In this document: positions 42,739 to 51,058 of the stretch, piece by piece
How positions within the stretch are numbered: the first letter of the stretch is position 1
Layout: each line of letters starts with the position of its first letter
Assembly (NCBI GenBank): GCA_019057795.1
Contig: JAHLWS010000014.1
Coordinates: forward strand, 1 to 51,058
Direction of reading: 5' to 3'
DNA from: Promethearchaeota archaeon
GTDB taxonomy: Archaea > Asgardarchaeota > Lokiarchaeia > Sigyniarchaeales > SOKP01
Length of the DNA stretch: 51,058 nt
Made by a program: the position numbers and the translations under genes
The notes under the pieces: model-generated
Told to the model about the DNA's origin: nothing
Database searches by the model: none
The model's input: only the letters and a program-made list of their open reading frames with translations

Positions 42739-44097
42739 TTATAGGCGAGTAATATATCTGTTCCGTTCCCACTCGCTTACAACAACTCGATAAGCATCAT
42801 TTTCTTCTAACTTCGCGTAATAGAAGTTTTTAAATGGTTCTTCTCCAAACACTTCTTTCAAAAAATCTGAATTTCTAAACTCATTCAGGGCTTCGCTTAA
42901 ACTTCCAGGTAGGGAGTTAATTCCTTCTTTTATCATCTCTTTCGTTGTTAAATTGTAGACGTTTCTATCCGTTGGTTCAGTGATTTCTATATCATCTGAT
43001 AAAATTCCGTCCAATCCAGTTGATAAAAGGACGGCAAATTGTAAGTATGGATTTCCAGCAGGGTCAGGACATCTTATCTCGCATCTAGCAGCAGTGGTTT
43101 TACCGTGAAATTCGGGTACTCTTATTAATGGTGACCTATTCCTAAAACCCCACGCAATATAAACTGGCGCTTCAAAACCCGGTACAAGTCGTTTGTAAGA
43201 ATTTGGCCAACTACTTAAAACAGCACACATAGCTTTCGCGTGTTTAAGTTGCCCAGCGATCCACTTCTTCATAGTATAAGAAATAAAAGCCGGATCGGAT
43301 TCATCGTAAAATATGTTTACTCCGTTTTTCCAAAGACTCTGATGAACATGCATCCCAGAACCATTTATGCCATCAAAAGGTTTGGGCATAAATGTTGCCG
43401 TCATGTTATTCTTTGCTGCGACCATCTTGACTATCATTTTAATTGTATTCGTATTGTCAGCAGTTTCTACTGCTTTACCATAGCGAAAATCGATTTCGTG
43501 CTGTCCCAATGCGACCTCGTGGTGTAAACATTCGATCTCAATTCCAAAAGCGTCGCAATATTCAGCAATCGTGTATCTCATTTTTTCGTTAATATCGTAT
43601 GGATCATAATCAAAATAACCCCTCATATCTGACGGCTTAAACGCTGCCTCTCTCGATTGTTGTTCTAACATAAAAAACTCCATTTCTGGCGCACAGTAAA
43701 ACGTGAATCCGTGTTTTTCCGCCTTTTTAACGGCTTTTTGAAGAATATAGCGCGGATCGCCTTCAAATCTCGTACTATCAGGGTTATATATGTCGCAAAA
43801 AACGCGAGCAACCTTTCTATTGTCGTTCCTCCAAGGAACAATGTTAAATGTGCTTGGATCAGGAAGTGCAACTTTATCAGATTCTTCTATGGCTCCATAA
43901 CCCGTTATGGAACTCCCATCAAAGTTCTCGCCTATATCAAAAAATTCTTCGATCCTTTTCGAATTTATCTCAAAAGACTTAATAATACCTTGAATATCGG
44001 TAAATTGAAGGTATATAAACTTAATACCTTCCTCTTTAACCTTCTCGATTACCGTCTCACATAACCCTTTTCTCTTCGGATCCTCCTTTTCAATCAT
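42739..44097 (-). CDS. glnA: Glutamine synthetase, type I
   Basis: 452 residues, full length for GSI. N-terminal beta-grasp domain (FIYLQFTDIQG, with FDGSSITGYG as the active-site flap-facing motif), catalytic domain with FYCAPEMEFFML, HHEVALGQHEIDF, ATFMPKPFDGINGSGMHVHQ, and the RCEIRCPDPAGNPYLQFA segment. It makes glutamine from glutamate, ammonia and ATP, and so feeds CarA and PyrG. The adenylylation-site region reads RNVYNLTTKE. It has a leader of about 50 bases if the TATA box at 44172-44181 is used. Confidence 0.95.
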   Translation of the reverse strand: MIEKEDPKRKGLCETVIEKVKEEGIKFIYLQFTDIQGIIKSFEINSKRIEEFFDIGENFDGSSITGYGAIEESDKVALPDPSTFNIVPWRNDNRKVARVFCDIYNPDSTRFEGDPRYILQKAVKKAEKHGFTFYCAPEMEFFMLEQQSREAAFKPSDMRGYFDYDPYDINEKMRYTIAEYCDAFGIEIECLHHEVALGQHEIDFRYGKAVETADNTNTIKMIVKMVAAKNNMTATFMPKPFDGINGSGMHVHQSLWKNGVNIFYDESDPAFISYTMKKWIAGQLKHAKAMCAVLSSWPNSYKRLVPGFEAPVYIAWGFRNRSPLIRVPEFHGKTTAARCEIRCPDPAGNPYLQFAVLLSTGLDGILSDDIEITEPTDRNVYNLTTKEMIKEGINSLPGSLSEALNEFRNSDFLKEVFGEEPFKNFYYAKLEENDAYRVVVSEWERNRYITRL

Positions 44098-44171
44098 TTT
44101 TTACATCAATCATTTTTTTAAGTTTTGATAATGGAAATTATTCCACTTTTTGAATAAAAATGTGATATGGA

Positions 44172-44181
44172 ATTTATAAAT
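44172..44181 (-). promoter_or_regulatory. TATA box of glutamine synthetase
   Basis: ATTTATAAAT, about 75 bases before the glnA ATG. The predicted leader contains ATGATTGATG, a near copy of the gene's own start region (ATGATTGAAA). Confidence 0.35.
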
Positions 44182-44289
44182 TTACTGATTAACTAGCGAT
44201 TTATTTTAGAAAATGTATAAAAAATTAAAATTGTGGTACTACAAAAATCTATCTTCTTGATTTTTGAAAGGGAAGAGAAGTTTATGGAT

Positions 44290-45234
44290 TCAAAAAAAAT
44301 CCATATCATGGCTTAACATAGGGTTTTTTTCCGTACATGGAACCCCAAATTGGCAAAATTCACAACCTACAAGGAAAATATCTTCTTTTAATTTCCAGTT
44401 AATACGGCGAGAATCAGGCTTCAGAATTGAACCAAGACGCGGTACCATTTTTCTGGCAACCTTCATGCGATATTTATTACATTTTACTTTATTATGTCCT
44501 TTTACTGTAATCGCATTTGCAGGGCACTTGTTAATGCATTCTTTGCAAATTCCTTTAGCATAATATAAACAGTTAGCGTAAGGTTCATCGCTCTTTCTTC
44601 GAGAAATTTGGATTGGGGCATTAGTAACCACGGAGGCTAATCTAATATTACATCCTACTTCAGTGATAAGTCCTTCGTGCAAACTGAAGGTTCCTAATCC
44701 CGTAGCAAAAGCGATATATCTTTCAGACCAAGTAGAATAATATCCTCCTTTTAAAACAATTGTATAAGCATCACTAAACAACCCAGATATAGCATTATAG
44801 CTTTTTTCTTTAAAGAAATTAATTGTTTGCTTTATTACATACCTTTTGAATTCATTGCCATAATTTCTAGCAACGGAATAGATTTCAGCTGGCAACGTTA
44901 TTTTAGGTAATTCAATTCGGTTATTACTTTCCTTGCGAATCTTATCAACAAAAGGAAACACTATTGATACTACATAAAGGTCCGACGCTGACAATTGCTC
45001 TTGACCACTTGCTATCCACATTTCTAGAGGTGTTAAATGTTTCTGACCTATAATTTTTTTAAACTTATGAAAAATGGGATCATTGCCTTGAGCAACGCCT
45101 ACTAATGGATGAGAAAAAATATTTCCACCCCCATATTTCTCTGGAAGACGGTTAAGCTTGCTAATTTTAAATTCTTTTTCTAAAAATCCTAATAATTTAT
45201 CATTCATTAATCCTAAAGAATTAGATTGCTCCAT
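44290..45234 (-). CDS. QueG-like iron-sulfur protein
   Basis: 314 residues. The middle resembles the epoxyqueuosine reductase / reductive dehalogenase-like fold (STWSERYIAFATGLGTFSLH, with GLITEVGCNIRLASVVTN). Cysteines C222, C230, C233, C237 (GICKECINKCPANAI) and C252, C291, C294, C300 (VGCEFCQFGVPC) can hold two 4Fe-4S clusters. True QueG has a corrinoid site, not confirmed here. Probably an electron-transfer or reductive enzyme of unknown substrate. It neighbours a flavodoxin-ferredoxin fusion on the same strand that could be its electron donor. Confidence 0.7.
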   Translation of the reverse strand: MEQSNSLGLMNDKLLGFLEKEFKISKLNRLPEKYGGGNIFSHPLVGVAQGNDPIFHKFKKIIGQKHLTPLEMWIASGQEQLSASDLYVVSIVFPFVDKIRKESNNRIELPKITLPAEIYSVARNYGNEFKRYVIKQTINFFKEKSYNAISGLFSDAYTIVLKGGYYSTWSERYIAFATGLGTFSLHEGLITEVGCNIRLASVVTNAPIQISRRKSDEPYANCLYYAKGICKECINKCPANAITVKGHNKVKCNKYRMKVARKMVPRLGSILKPDSRRINWKLKEDIFLVGCEFCQFGVPCTEKNPMLSHDMDFF

Positions 45235-45392
45235 TTTTAAAATTTTATTAAATTTTAATTTTCATTTATATTTTGAATTGTTTAATATGTAGGAAATATT
45301 GATTTTTAAAATATTTCATAAAATAAAGATAATAAAAATAGAGTGTCTTTCTTCACACCCTATCTTAAAAAAGGATCAAAATAAAATGGATT

Positions 45393-46265
45393 TTAATATT
45401 CAGACATATACTTATAAAAATGCTTAAAGAATCCTTTAGTTTTGTGAGTAATAAAATTTCCTTTAATTTCTGGGTCGTTAATTACATTTTGAATATTGTA
45501 GCCCTCTTTTATTACAAAAAGATTCATATATTTATTTGATATTGCCTTTTCCGGGCAAATGTAAACACAACGCATACAAAAAGTGCACTTATTTCCAAAT
45601 ATTATTTTCCCATTACTTACAGATATGTTTCTTGTAGGACATTCTTTTATACATTTACCACATAAATTACACGAGTCTGTTGTTATTAAATATTTACCAA
45701 AATAAGACGCACCATTACTCTCTGCTTTATTGAACATATAAGTTCCAATTTTTAGCCATAAACTATTTTTTTGAAGATTTACCTTTCCCAAAAGTATTTC
45801 TTTGGTTCCCCTTTTAACCTTCTTAACAGCTACTTCGTATAACTGTTTAATTAGAGAATCATCGTATTTAAGCATTACATTAGCAGGCATAACAATCAAG
45901 TTTTCATGAAATACTTTATACCCTTTTTTGTTAAGATGTTTTCTAACCAAGCTTGTAGACCCCCCAGAACAAAGCGGATCTCCTGCTGTTTTGAAAGTAA
46001 ATGTTTTTTTATCATCTACATTTGGCAACCTGTCAAGAAAATCAAAAAATATTTTTGGAGCGCTAAACGCATGTACAGGGTGTCCAAAACCTAGAAGGTC
46101 GTAATCATCTATAGAAAGCGCAAGTTTTTTATTTAAAATATCCTCAATAGGTATAAGCTTTGTACTGAACTCTTTCCTTTTGAACTTGTCTGCAAACAAA
46201 TTCGCAACTAATTTAGTGTTTCCCGTCCCAGAAAAATAGAAAATTCCTATATTTTGAATATTCAT
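45393..46265 (-). CDS. EFR1-type flavodoxin-ferredoxin fusion
   Basis: 290 residues. N-terminal flavodoxin-like domain with the FMN phosphate loop SGTGNTK (12-18) and GFGHPVHAFSAP. C-terminal double-cluster ferredoxin: C199, C202, C205, C209 (CNLCGKCIKECP) and C227, C230, C233, C237 (CTFCMRCVYICP). The EFR1 family moves low-potential electrons in anaerobes. Same strand as the QueG-like gene, which begins 158 bases downstream. Confidence 0.88.
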   Translation of the reverse strand: MNIQNIGIFYFSGTGNTKLVANLFADKFKRKEFSTKLIPIEDILNKKLALSIDDYDLLGFGHPVHAFSAPKIFFDFLDRLPNVDDKKTFTFKTAGDPLCSGGSTSLVRKHLNKKGYKVFHENLIVMPANVMLKYDDSLIKQLYEVAVKKVKRGTKEILLGKVNLQKNSLWLKIGTYMFNKAESNGASYFGKYLITTDSCNLCGKCIKECPTRNISVSNGKIIFGNKCTFCMRCVYICPEKAISNKYMNLFVIKEGYNIQNVINDPEIKGNFITHKTKGFFKHFYKYMSEY

Positions 46266-46471
46266 TTTTATTTCATTCCATAAATTAAATCTCTAGTTAT
46301 TCAATTAAAGTTAATGAACTATTCTTTAATATTCTTTAAACTTGCGATTCATTTATGAAATAATTTTAATCGTTAAAAATTGGACTCAATATTTTTTAAG
46401 AATGTTATGTCATTTTATATTTTAGGAATCTCTTATTAAAAGAGAATAAATCATAAAAAAAAAATAAAAAG

Positions 46472-46476
46472 AGTGA
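46472..46476 (+). promoter_or_regulatory. Ribosome binding site that decides a CTG start
   Basis: AGTGA, with AGTG ending seven bases before CTG 46483. The same AGTG spacing is seen before the TTG of the PAP2 gene. Confidence 0.4.
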
Positions 46477-46482
46477 AAAAAA

Positions 46483-47049
46483 CTGTCAAGTGAAAAATAT
46501 AAACATCGTTATTATTCTAAAAAGAAATACGAAGCTGCAATTACCATTTTCGGAACTGGTCTTGTATTTTTATTCGTTGCGATTATGTCGTTAGTTTTTA
46601 GAGCGATTAATTTTGACCTTATCGGCTTATCAAGTTGGGGATTTTGGTTGTTCATTCCTGCTTTTTTCATTATGATTGGTGGGTTTCAACAGATTTATAC
46701 TAACATTCAATTCAAAAAAGCAGTAAGAGTTGCAATATTAGATCGTGGTAATCAGGGCGCTCATAAGTTAGAAGATATAGCGCTTGAAGTCGGGATTAAA
46801 CCTAAAGATGTGCTTCGGGTTCTTATCGATTTGCGTCAAAAAGGAGTTGTTAGTTATCGTTTTAATTCTGAAACTGGCGAGATTATCCTTGGAGAGAACA
46901 TCGTTTACGCTCCCGTTGATAATTACATAGCTCCACCTAAAAATCTTGCAGAACCCTTATCAACAGAAGGAAAGAGTTATTGTGTTTATTGTGGCCAGCA
47001 ACTTCGAGAAGGTTCCTTATTTTGCGAAAACTGCGGGTCTAAAATTTAA
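46483..47049 (+). CDS. Membrane protein with winged-helix and zinc-ribbon domains, CTG start
   Basis: 188 residues from CTG 46483. The frame is open back to a TGA at 46474 without ATG, GTG or TTG, and residues before the first ATG (46585) complete the first membrane span (AAITIFGTGLVFLFVAIMSL). Domains: basic N terminus, two spans (about 15-65), a winged-helix-like part (LEDIALEVGIKPKDVLRVLIDL, then GVVSYRFNSETGEIIL), and a C-terminal zinc ribbon CVYCGQQLREGSLFCENCG. The winged helix may bind DNA or protein at the membrane. Layout resembles small archaeal sensor or scaffold proteins; function unknown. Confidence 0.65.
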   Translation: MSSEKYKHRYYSKKKYEAAITIFGTGLVFLFVAIMSLVFRAINFDLIGLSSWGFWLFIPAFFIMIGGFQQIYTNIQFKKAVRVAILDRGNQGAHKLEDIALEVGIKPKDVLRVLIDLRQKGVVSYRFNSETGEIILGENIVYAPVDNYIAPPKNLAEPLSTEGKSYCVYCGQQLREGSLFCENCGSKI

Positions 47050-47117
47050 TTTAAGTAATTTTTACTTTAAAAAACAATTTTATTTTTCTTTTTACTAAAC
47101 TTATTTGATTTTAAATC

Positions 47118-47288
47118 TCAATAGGTTGTTTCGTTATTTAGACAATTTTTACAGACTAATTCTATGTAATTACAAGATTCTCTCAAAAATAATTTATGAT
47201 GTTTTATTTCGCAATTATAGCACTCCTTCTTTCGATAAAATAAATTAGGAATAAGATATTCGTAAGATTTTATTTTTAGACTATTCAT
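47118..47288 (-). CDS. Tiny zinc-ribbon protein
   Basis: 56 residues from ATG 47288 to TGA 47118. C23-x2-C26 (KECYNCEIK) and C46-x2-C49 (LVCKNCLNN), with C39 between, form a likely zinc ribbon; charged, no membrane span. No ribosome binding site is visible, so a leaderless transcript is possible. The remaining gap 47289-47469 is AT-rich and holds the promoter of the ABC operon. Confidence 0.55.
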   Translation of the reverse strand: MNSLKIKSYEYLIPNLFYRKKECYNCEIKHHKLFLRESCNYIELVCKNCLNNETTY

Positions 47289-47469
47289 AAGGAGCTAAAA
47301 ATCAAATTTTCTTTTAAGTCCAAACACGGTAGAGATTTTTTATTTGTAAATTACTTAATTGCGTTGTTTTTTTAAAAAGTTATAATGTGGTAAAAGATTT
47401 ATTATTATAATCTATTTACTAAGATAAGGATGATCAAAAATTATTATTGAGAAAATAGAAGGCAATGTA

Positions 47470-48441
47470 ATGAATCGACAAAATCGCGGTGAAAATAACA
47501 AGGCGCTAATAGAATTTCAAACTGTATCAAAAAGCTATAAGAATACTTTAGCTTTAGATAAAATTTCTTTCACTATAAACAAAGGAGATGTGTTTGGATA
47601 TATTGGACCTAACGGAGCGGGAAAAACGACCACAATTAAAATCCTAGTAGGATTAATAAGAGATTATACTGGAGATGTGTATATCGCCGGGAAAAATATA
47701 TCTAAATCTCACCAAGAGATATATAAAATACTAGGTTATCATCCACAAGAAGCGGGTTTCCAAAGATGGCGCACTATAAATCACGCTCTAAGAACATTTG
47801 GGCGTTTATCGGGTTTAGAATCTAATCGTCTCGAATCAAAAATTCAGGAAGTACTAGAATTTGTTAACCTACAAGATGTAAGGTATAAGAAGATAATTCA
47901 TTTATCGGGAGGGATGATTCAGAAATTAAGATTAGCTCAAGCACTTCTAGATGACCCTCAGATATTAGTGTTAGATGAGCCATTGTCCGGATTAGATCCG
48001 AGTAGTAGGTATCAAGTGAAAAACCTAATAAAAAATCTGAGCCAAAAGGGAATTACTATATTATTTTCTTCTCACATCTTAACTGACATTCAGGATATCG
48101 CAAATAAGATCGGTATAGTGAATAAAGGCAGAATTATTAAAATTGGCTCCCCTGAAGAACTACAAAGTGAGTTCCACATAGGTAACATTATCGAAATTGT
48201 ATATATTAAAGGAGGAAACCCTTGTCCAAATTTAGATGATATTGACGGAATCGAAAGAATCGAAATTGGCGCTTCTAACAAACAATTTGTTCATTTAAAA
48301 GTAGATGCTGATATAGACGATACAATTAACAGGATACTTAAAACGATAACAGAACACAAATCTAAAATGCGCAATTTTAGAATTCTAACGCCTAGTTTAG
48401 AGGAAGTCTATTTAAAATATATTGAGGGTGATGTTAGATGA
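47470..48441 (+). CDS. ABC transporter ATP-binding protein
   Basis: 323 residues. Walker A GPNGAGKTTT (46-55), Q-loop, signature HLSGGMIQKLRLAQALL, Walker B ILVLDEPLSGLD, and the H-loop SSHIL. C-terminal extension of about 90 residues as in DrrA/CcmA-type exporters. It powers the permease encoded next, whose ATG overlaps its TGA. Substrate (drug, lipid or peptide) not determined. Confidence 0.92.
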   Translation: MNRQNRGENNKALIEFQTVSKSYKNTLALDKISFTINKGDVFGYIGPNGAGKTTTIKILVGLIRDYTGDVYIAGKNISKSHQEIYKILGYHPQEAGFQRWRTINHALRTFGRLSGLESNRLESKIQEVLEFVNLQDVRYKKIIHLSGGMIQKLRLAQALLDDPQILVLDEPLSGLDPSSRYQVKNLIKNLSQKGITILFSSHILTDIQDIANKIGIVNKGRIIKIGSPEELQSEFHIGNIIEIVYIKGGNPCPNLDDIDGIERIEIGASNKQFVHLKVDADIDDTINRILKTITEHKSKMRNFRILTPSLEEVYLKYIEGDVR

Positions 48442-49100
48442 GTTTAAAGATTTTATTCTTAGACGAATTGAAAGGATTTTATAAATCAAAAGTTATGATT
48501 ATTTTGTGGGTAGGAATGCCCTTGTTATCGCTGCTATTCAATTTTATCGTTCCAGACACTGAAGGTATTCCAATCTCTTCTATAGTTGCACTTATGTTCT
48601 CTAGCATTGGTGGAATGCTTGCTTCTGCTATGTTGAGTACATCTATTGCGAGTGAAAAAGTACGGCATGTTTACGATTTATTTTTAATTAGACCAGTTAG
48701 ACGTACAAATATACTTTTAGCAAAATTTTTTGCTGTGTATTTGTGTTTAATTATTGCTACAGGCATCTCTCTTGCTATCGGTCTTATTATTGATCACTTT
48801 ACTATAGGAACTCTTCCTGAATATGTTATAGATCAAAATATAGAGTCACTAGCAATAAGTTTGGCAGCTATGGCAATTTCTTGTTCTATCGGAATATTTT
48901 TTGGCATAATGGTTTCATCTGTTCCTGTAGCCGCAATATTGTCAGTCTATTTAGGCAATCAAATTTCTGCAATTACTATTTTACCAACGCTCTTCTTAGA
49001 TTTTATCGATCCTATTCTTTTCTCTTTACTTATAGGTTCTATTGTACCAACAATTATACTAATAATAAGTATTACGATATTTGCGCGGAAACAGTTTTAA
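48438..49100 (+). CDS. ABC-2 type permease
   Basis: 220 residues with six predicted spans, at the short end for ABC-2 permeases. The gene overlaps the ATPase gene by four bases (ATGA), so it is translationally coupled. The conserved segment VRHVYDLFLIRPVRRTNILLAKFFA between spans 2 and 3 is the usual ATPase-contacting loop. Convergent with the GH20 gene, 22 bases between stops. Confidence 0.88.
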   Translation: MSLKILFLDELKGFYKSKVMIILWVGMPLLSLLFNFIVPDTEGIPISSIVALMFSSIGGMLASAMLSTSIASEKVRHVYDLFLIRPVRRTNILLAKFFAVYLCLIIATGISLAIGLIIDHFTIGTLPEYVIDQNIESLAISLAAMAISCSIGIFFGIMVSSVPVAAILSVYLGNQISAITILPTLFLDFIDPILFSLLIGSIVPTIILIISITIFARKQF

Positions 49101-49122
49101 TTGATCAATAAAATTGATTTTC

Positions 49123-50679
49123 TTATAACAAGTATTCTTCTTTTTTAGCATAACTTACTTTAAAGAGATCAAGCCATTTATTGAACTTCTCTAATCGTTT
49201 TTGAAAAGATTCAAAATTCTTCTTGTTTTTAGGCGACCAAGCCGTTTCTGCAACAGCGATTAACCTTGGAAATGTTTGCCATTCTAGGTTTTTCTTATTT
49301 TTTACAAATTCCGTCCATAAACAAGCCTCAATTCCTAAAATGCGTTTATGAAATTTTGATTCTAATTCGTTCGGAATTGGTTCGTAATTATAAGTTCTTT
49401 CTAAGGGGATATGGTTATAAGGGTAATTTAGATAAACCGCTGAAAATTCAGACATCACTATTTTCCTTCCCAATCTTGCGTGCTCTAAAACTTGCTTTAA
49501 ATTCATCGTCCAATAATGACATATCGCATTTTCGATAAGTTTGTCGTTTAGAATTTCGTTCCATCCTATTACCTGTCTTCCTTTAGACCCTAAATAAACT
49601 GCAATTCGATTCGTAAAATATACTTGTAAATTTTCTACGCTTCCAAGGCTCTCGTCTTTAATACGAGCTTGGCAATCAAGACAGCGTTTCCACCTCCTTT
49701 TAGGAGTTTCATCGCCACCAATATGAATTATGTTAGAAGGGAAAATTTCAATAATTTCGTTTAAAACATTTTGGGTAAATTCAAAAACTTTTTCTTTTCC
49801 TATACAAAGCACATCTTTATGAATCCCAAACCGAGTACTAACTTTAAAGGGCCCGCCAGTACAACTCAACTCTGGATAAGCCGCGAGAGCTGCCGTTGTG
49901 TGCCCGGGAAAATTTGATTCTGGAATAATTGTAATAAACCGCTCAGTAGCGTATTGAATCAGCTCACGAAGATCTTGTTGTGTGTAATAGCCCGACACGG
50001 GAATTCCATCTAGAGGAACTTTATTTTTTTTATTACTTCTATAAGATCGTTGAGAGGTTGTTCCCTCCCGTTTTGAGCCGATTTCTGTAAGTAGCGGATA
50101 TTTCTTTATTTCTATTCGCCAACCTTGATCATTTGTGAGACCCCAGTGAAATGTATTTAATTTTAAGAGAGCCATTAAATCTAAGATTTTCTTAACAACT
50201 TCTTTTCCAAAAAAGTGGCGCGATTCGTCTAACATGAAACCTCGCCATTTAAAACGAGGATAATCCTCTATTACAACACACGGAATAGAAATTTCTAAAT
50301 CTATGTTTTTACTCCCAATTTTATCGGTTGGAATTAACTGTTGCATCGTCTGAATGCCGTAAAAAACTCCACTTGGCGTAGAAGCCGAGATTTCAATGTG
50401 ATTTGGTGAAACTATTAAAGTGTATCCTTTGTGGTTTAGCTGTTTTTCGTTATTAATTGTTTTAAGAATAATTATATTATTACTTTCCTTAGTTTGCAAA
50501 TCTTCCTTTATAACAATATTTAATCCGAGCGTTATTAATAAAATCTGCTTCAATTGCTCGGCAATTGCTTTTAATTTTAGATCTGTCAAAATTAGAGTTT
50601 GTTCGTTTAGAGTAAACGCTCCCTCTTTTGACGAGATATTAACAGGTTCCGGGATTATGTCAAGCTCTTTTAGAGTCAT
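49123..50679 (-). CDS. GH20 beta-N-acetylhexosaminidase
   Basis: 518 residues. N-terminal GH20b domain (IIPEPVNISSKEGAFTL through GVFYGIQTMQQLI) and the catalytic barrel: WRGFMLDESRHFF (145-157), NTFHWGLTNDQGWRIE (175-190; usually HWHLTDDQ), PGHTTAALAAYPEL, and the catalytic pair D323-E324 in HIGGDETPKRRW. Removes terminal GlcNAc or GalNAc by substrate-assisted catalysis. No signal peptide, so cytoplasmic, acting on imported or recycled oligosaccharides such as chitin or glycoprotein fragments. Both Asp and Glu are intact, so it should be active. Confidence 0.92.
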   Translation of the reverse strand: MTLKELDIIPEPVNISSKEGAFTLNEQTLILTDLKLKAIAEQLKQILLITLGLNIVIKEDLQTKESNNIIILKTINNEKQLNHKGYTLIVSPNHIEISASTPSGVFYGIQTMQQLIPTDKIGSKNIDLEISIPCVVIEDYPRFKWRGFMLDESRHFFGKEVVKKILDLMALLKLNTFHWGLTNDQGWRIEIKKYPLLTEIGSKREGTTSQRSYRSNKKNKVPLDGIPVSGYYTQQDLRELIQYATERFITIIPESNFPGHTTAALAAYPELSCTGGPFKVSTRFGIHKDVLCIGKEKVFEFTQNVLNEIIEIFPSNIIHIGGDETPKRRWKRCLDCQARIKDESLGSVENLQVYFTNRIAVYLGSKGRQVIGWNEILNDKLIENAICHYWTMNLKQVLEHARLGRKIVMSEFSAVYLNYPYNHIPLERTYNYEPIPNELESKFHKRILGIEACLWTEFVKNKKNLEWQTFPRLIAVAETAWSPKNKKNFESFQKRLEKFNKWLDLFKVSYAKKEEYLL

Positions 50680-50842
50680 TTTACAAGGCTTCCTTCAAAT
50701 TTTTTAAAATAGGATATAGAATTAATAAAAAGATTAGGTTAAAGAATTTTAAATTCCATTAAAATTTAAAGATTATTTTGATTACATCGATTAATTAGAA
50801 AATAATAAATCTTAAAATTCAATCTTAATATTTTTTTTTAAT

Positions 50843-50983
50843 ATGAAAGATAAGGATAAGGGACACCCTTCGGGTGAAGATATTGATCTTAATATTTTAG
50901 GAATTCTTAGCGAAAATAGTCGGGAAAATTTTAATCAAATCTTAAGTTTACAAGTTAACAACTTTTTTTATATTTTTTTGTAA
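50843..50983 (+). pseudogene. Lrp/AsnC-type regulator, broken after the first helices
   Basis: ATG 50843 opens 46 codons: MKDKDKGHPSGEDIDLNILG, then ILSENSRENFNQI. The segment DIDLNILGILSENSRENFNQI is the first helix pair of the Lrp/AsnC winged helix (consensus L-D-x-x-D-x-x-I-L-x-x-L-x-x-N-x-R). After it the sequence turns into unrelated hydrophobic residues and stops. I find no continuation in other frames to 51058. Likely a gene fragment; the 3' part may lie beyond the window if an insertion splits it. Nothing else is seen in 50680-50842. Confidence 0.5.
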
Positions 50984-51058
50984 TATCTCTTATTTTTCTT
51001 TCCGACATTATTTCTTCAGTATTTTAAGTTATTAGAATTGTTCAAAACTGCGTTTAAC

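Noticed and set aside
50864..50876. CACCC-TTC-GGGTG hairpin near the window end
   Set aside because: Lies inside the coding start of the Lrp-like fragment and is explained by the codons for HPSGE; no T tract follows.

Overview
The window looks like part of the chromosome of an Asgard archaeon, most likely of the Lokiarchaeia. The grounds are: an AT-rich genome; archaeal signals (TATA boxes about 25 bases before transcript starts, GGTGA-type ribosome binding sites, poly-T ends); a Rab-like small GTPase next to HEAT and leucine-rich-repeat proteins; TrmB-like, AbrB-PhoU and Lrp-type regulators; and many enzymes of bacterial type. The assignment is inference from gene content, since no 16S rRNA or ribosomal protein gene is present. 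No tRNA, rRNA or CRISPR array was recognised by eye.

Layout. 1-324: end of a DDE transposase and a 16-codon mini-ORF. 0.4-14.6 kb: carbohydrate and small-molecule catabolism: an intact and a broken GPH-type sugar symporter, two uroporphyrinogen-decarboxylase-like proteins, a crotonase, YjbQ, an MFS exporter, a GH172 (DUF2961) glycosidase, a fucose/arabinose-isomerase-like protein, a VapBC-type pair, a Cys-type sulfatase and an amidohydrolase. 14.7-18.8 kb: a signalling block: HEAT protein, small GTPase, HTH regulator in operon with it, membrane protein, HEAT-LRR fusion. 18.9-27.2 kb: TPP enzyme, zinc alcohol dehydrogenase, acyl-CoA synthetase, acyl-CoA dehydrogenase, two tiny genes, ICMT-like methyltransferase, crotonase. 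27.2-35.5 kb: DUF1846 protein and pyrimidine synthesis (pyrG, carA, carB). 35.5-39.4 kb: five consecutive minus-strand membrane proteins ending in a PAP2 phosphatase. 39.6-47.3 kb: stand-alone RAM-domain protein, AbrB-PhoU regulator, SDR, acetyltransferase, glutamine synthetase, two Fe-S proteins, winged-helix/zinc-ribbon membrane protein, tiny zinc-ribbon gene. 47.4-51 kb: two-gene ABC exporter, GH20 hexosaminidase, broken Lrp-type gene start.

How it fits together. Glycosidases, sulfatase, isomerase and GPH transporter suggest use of decorated or sulfated sugars. The acyl-CoA genes suggest fatty or branched acid oxidation or its reverse. Glutamine synthetase makes the glutamine that CarAB and PyrG consume.

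Most notable: (1) a scar after carB in which the last nine carB codons recur 720 bases downstream with only synonymous changes, fused to the tail of a neighbouring membrane gene; (2) a cysteine-rich open frame directly after and in frame with the pyrG stop; (3) a CTP synthase with about 16 extra residues next to its metal site; (4) three genes whose only plausible starts are ATA, ATT or CTG, each seven bases after a GGTG-like site; (5) a GTPase with substituted G3 and G4 residues, sharing a promoter motif with the HEAT gene upstream; (6) a GPH transporter interrupted by TAG, TAA and TGA in one intact frame.
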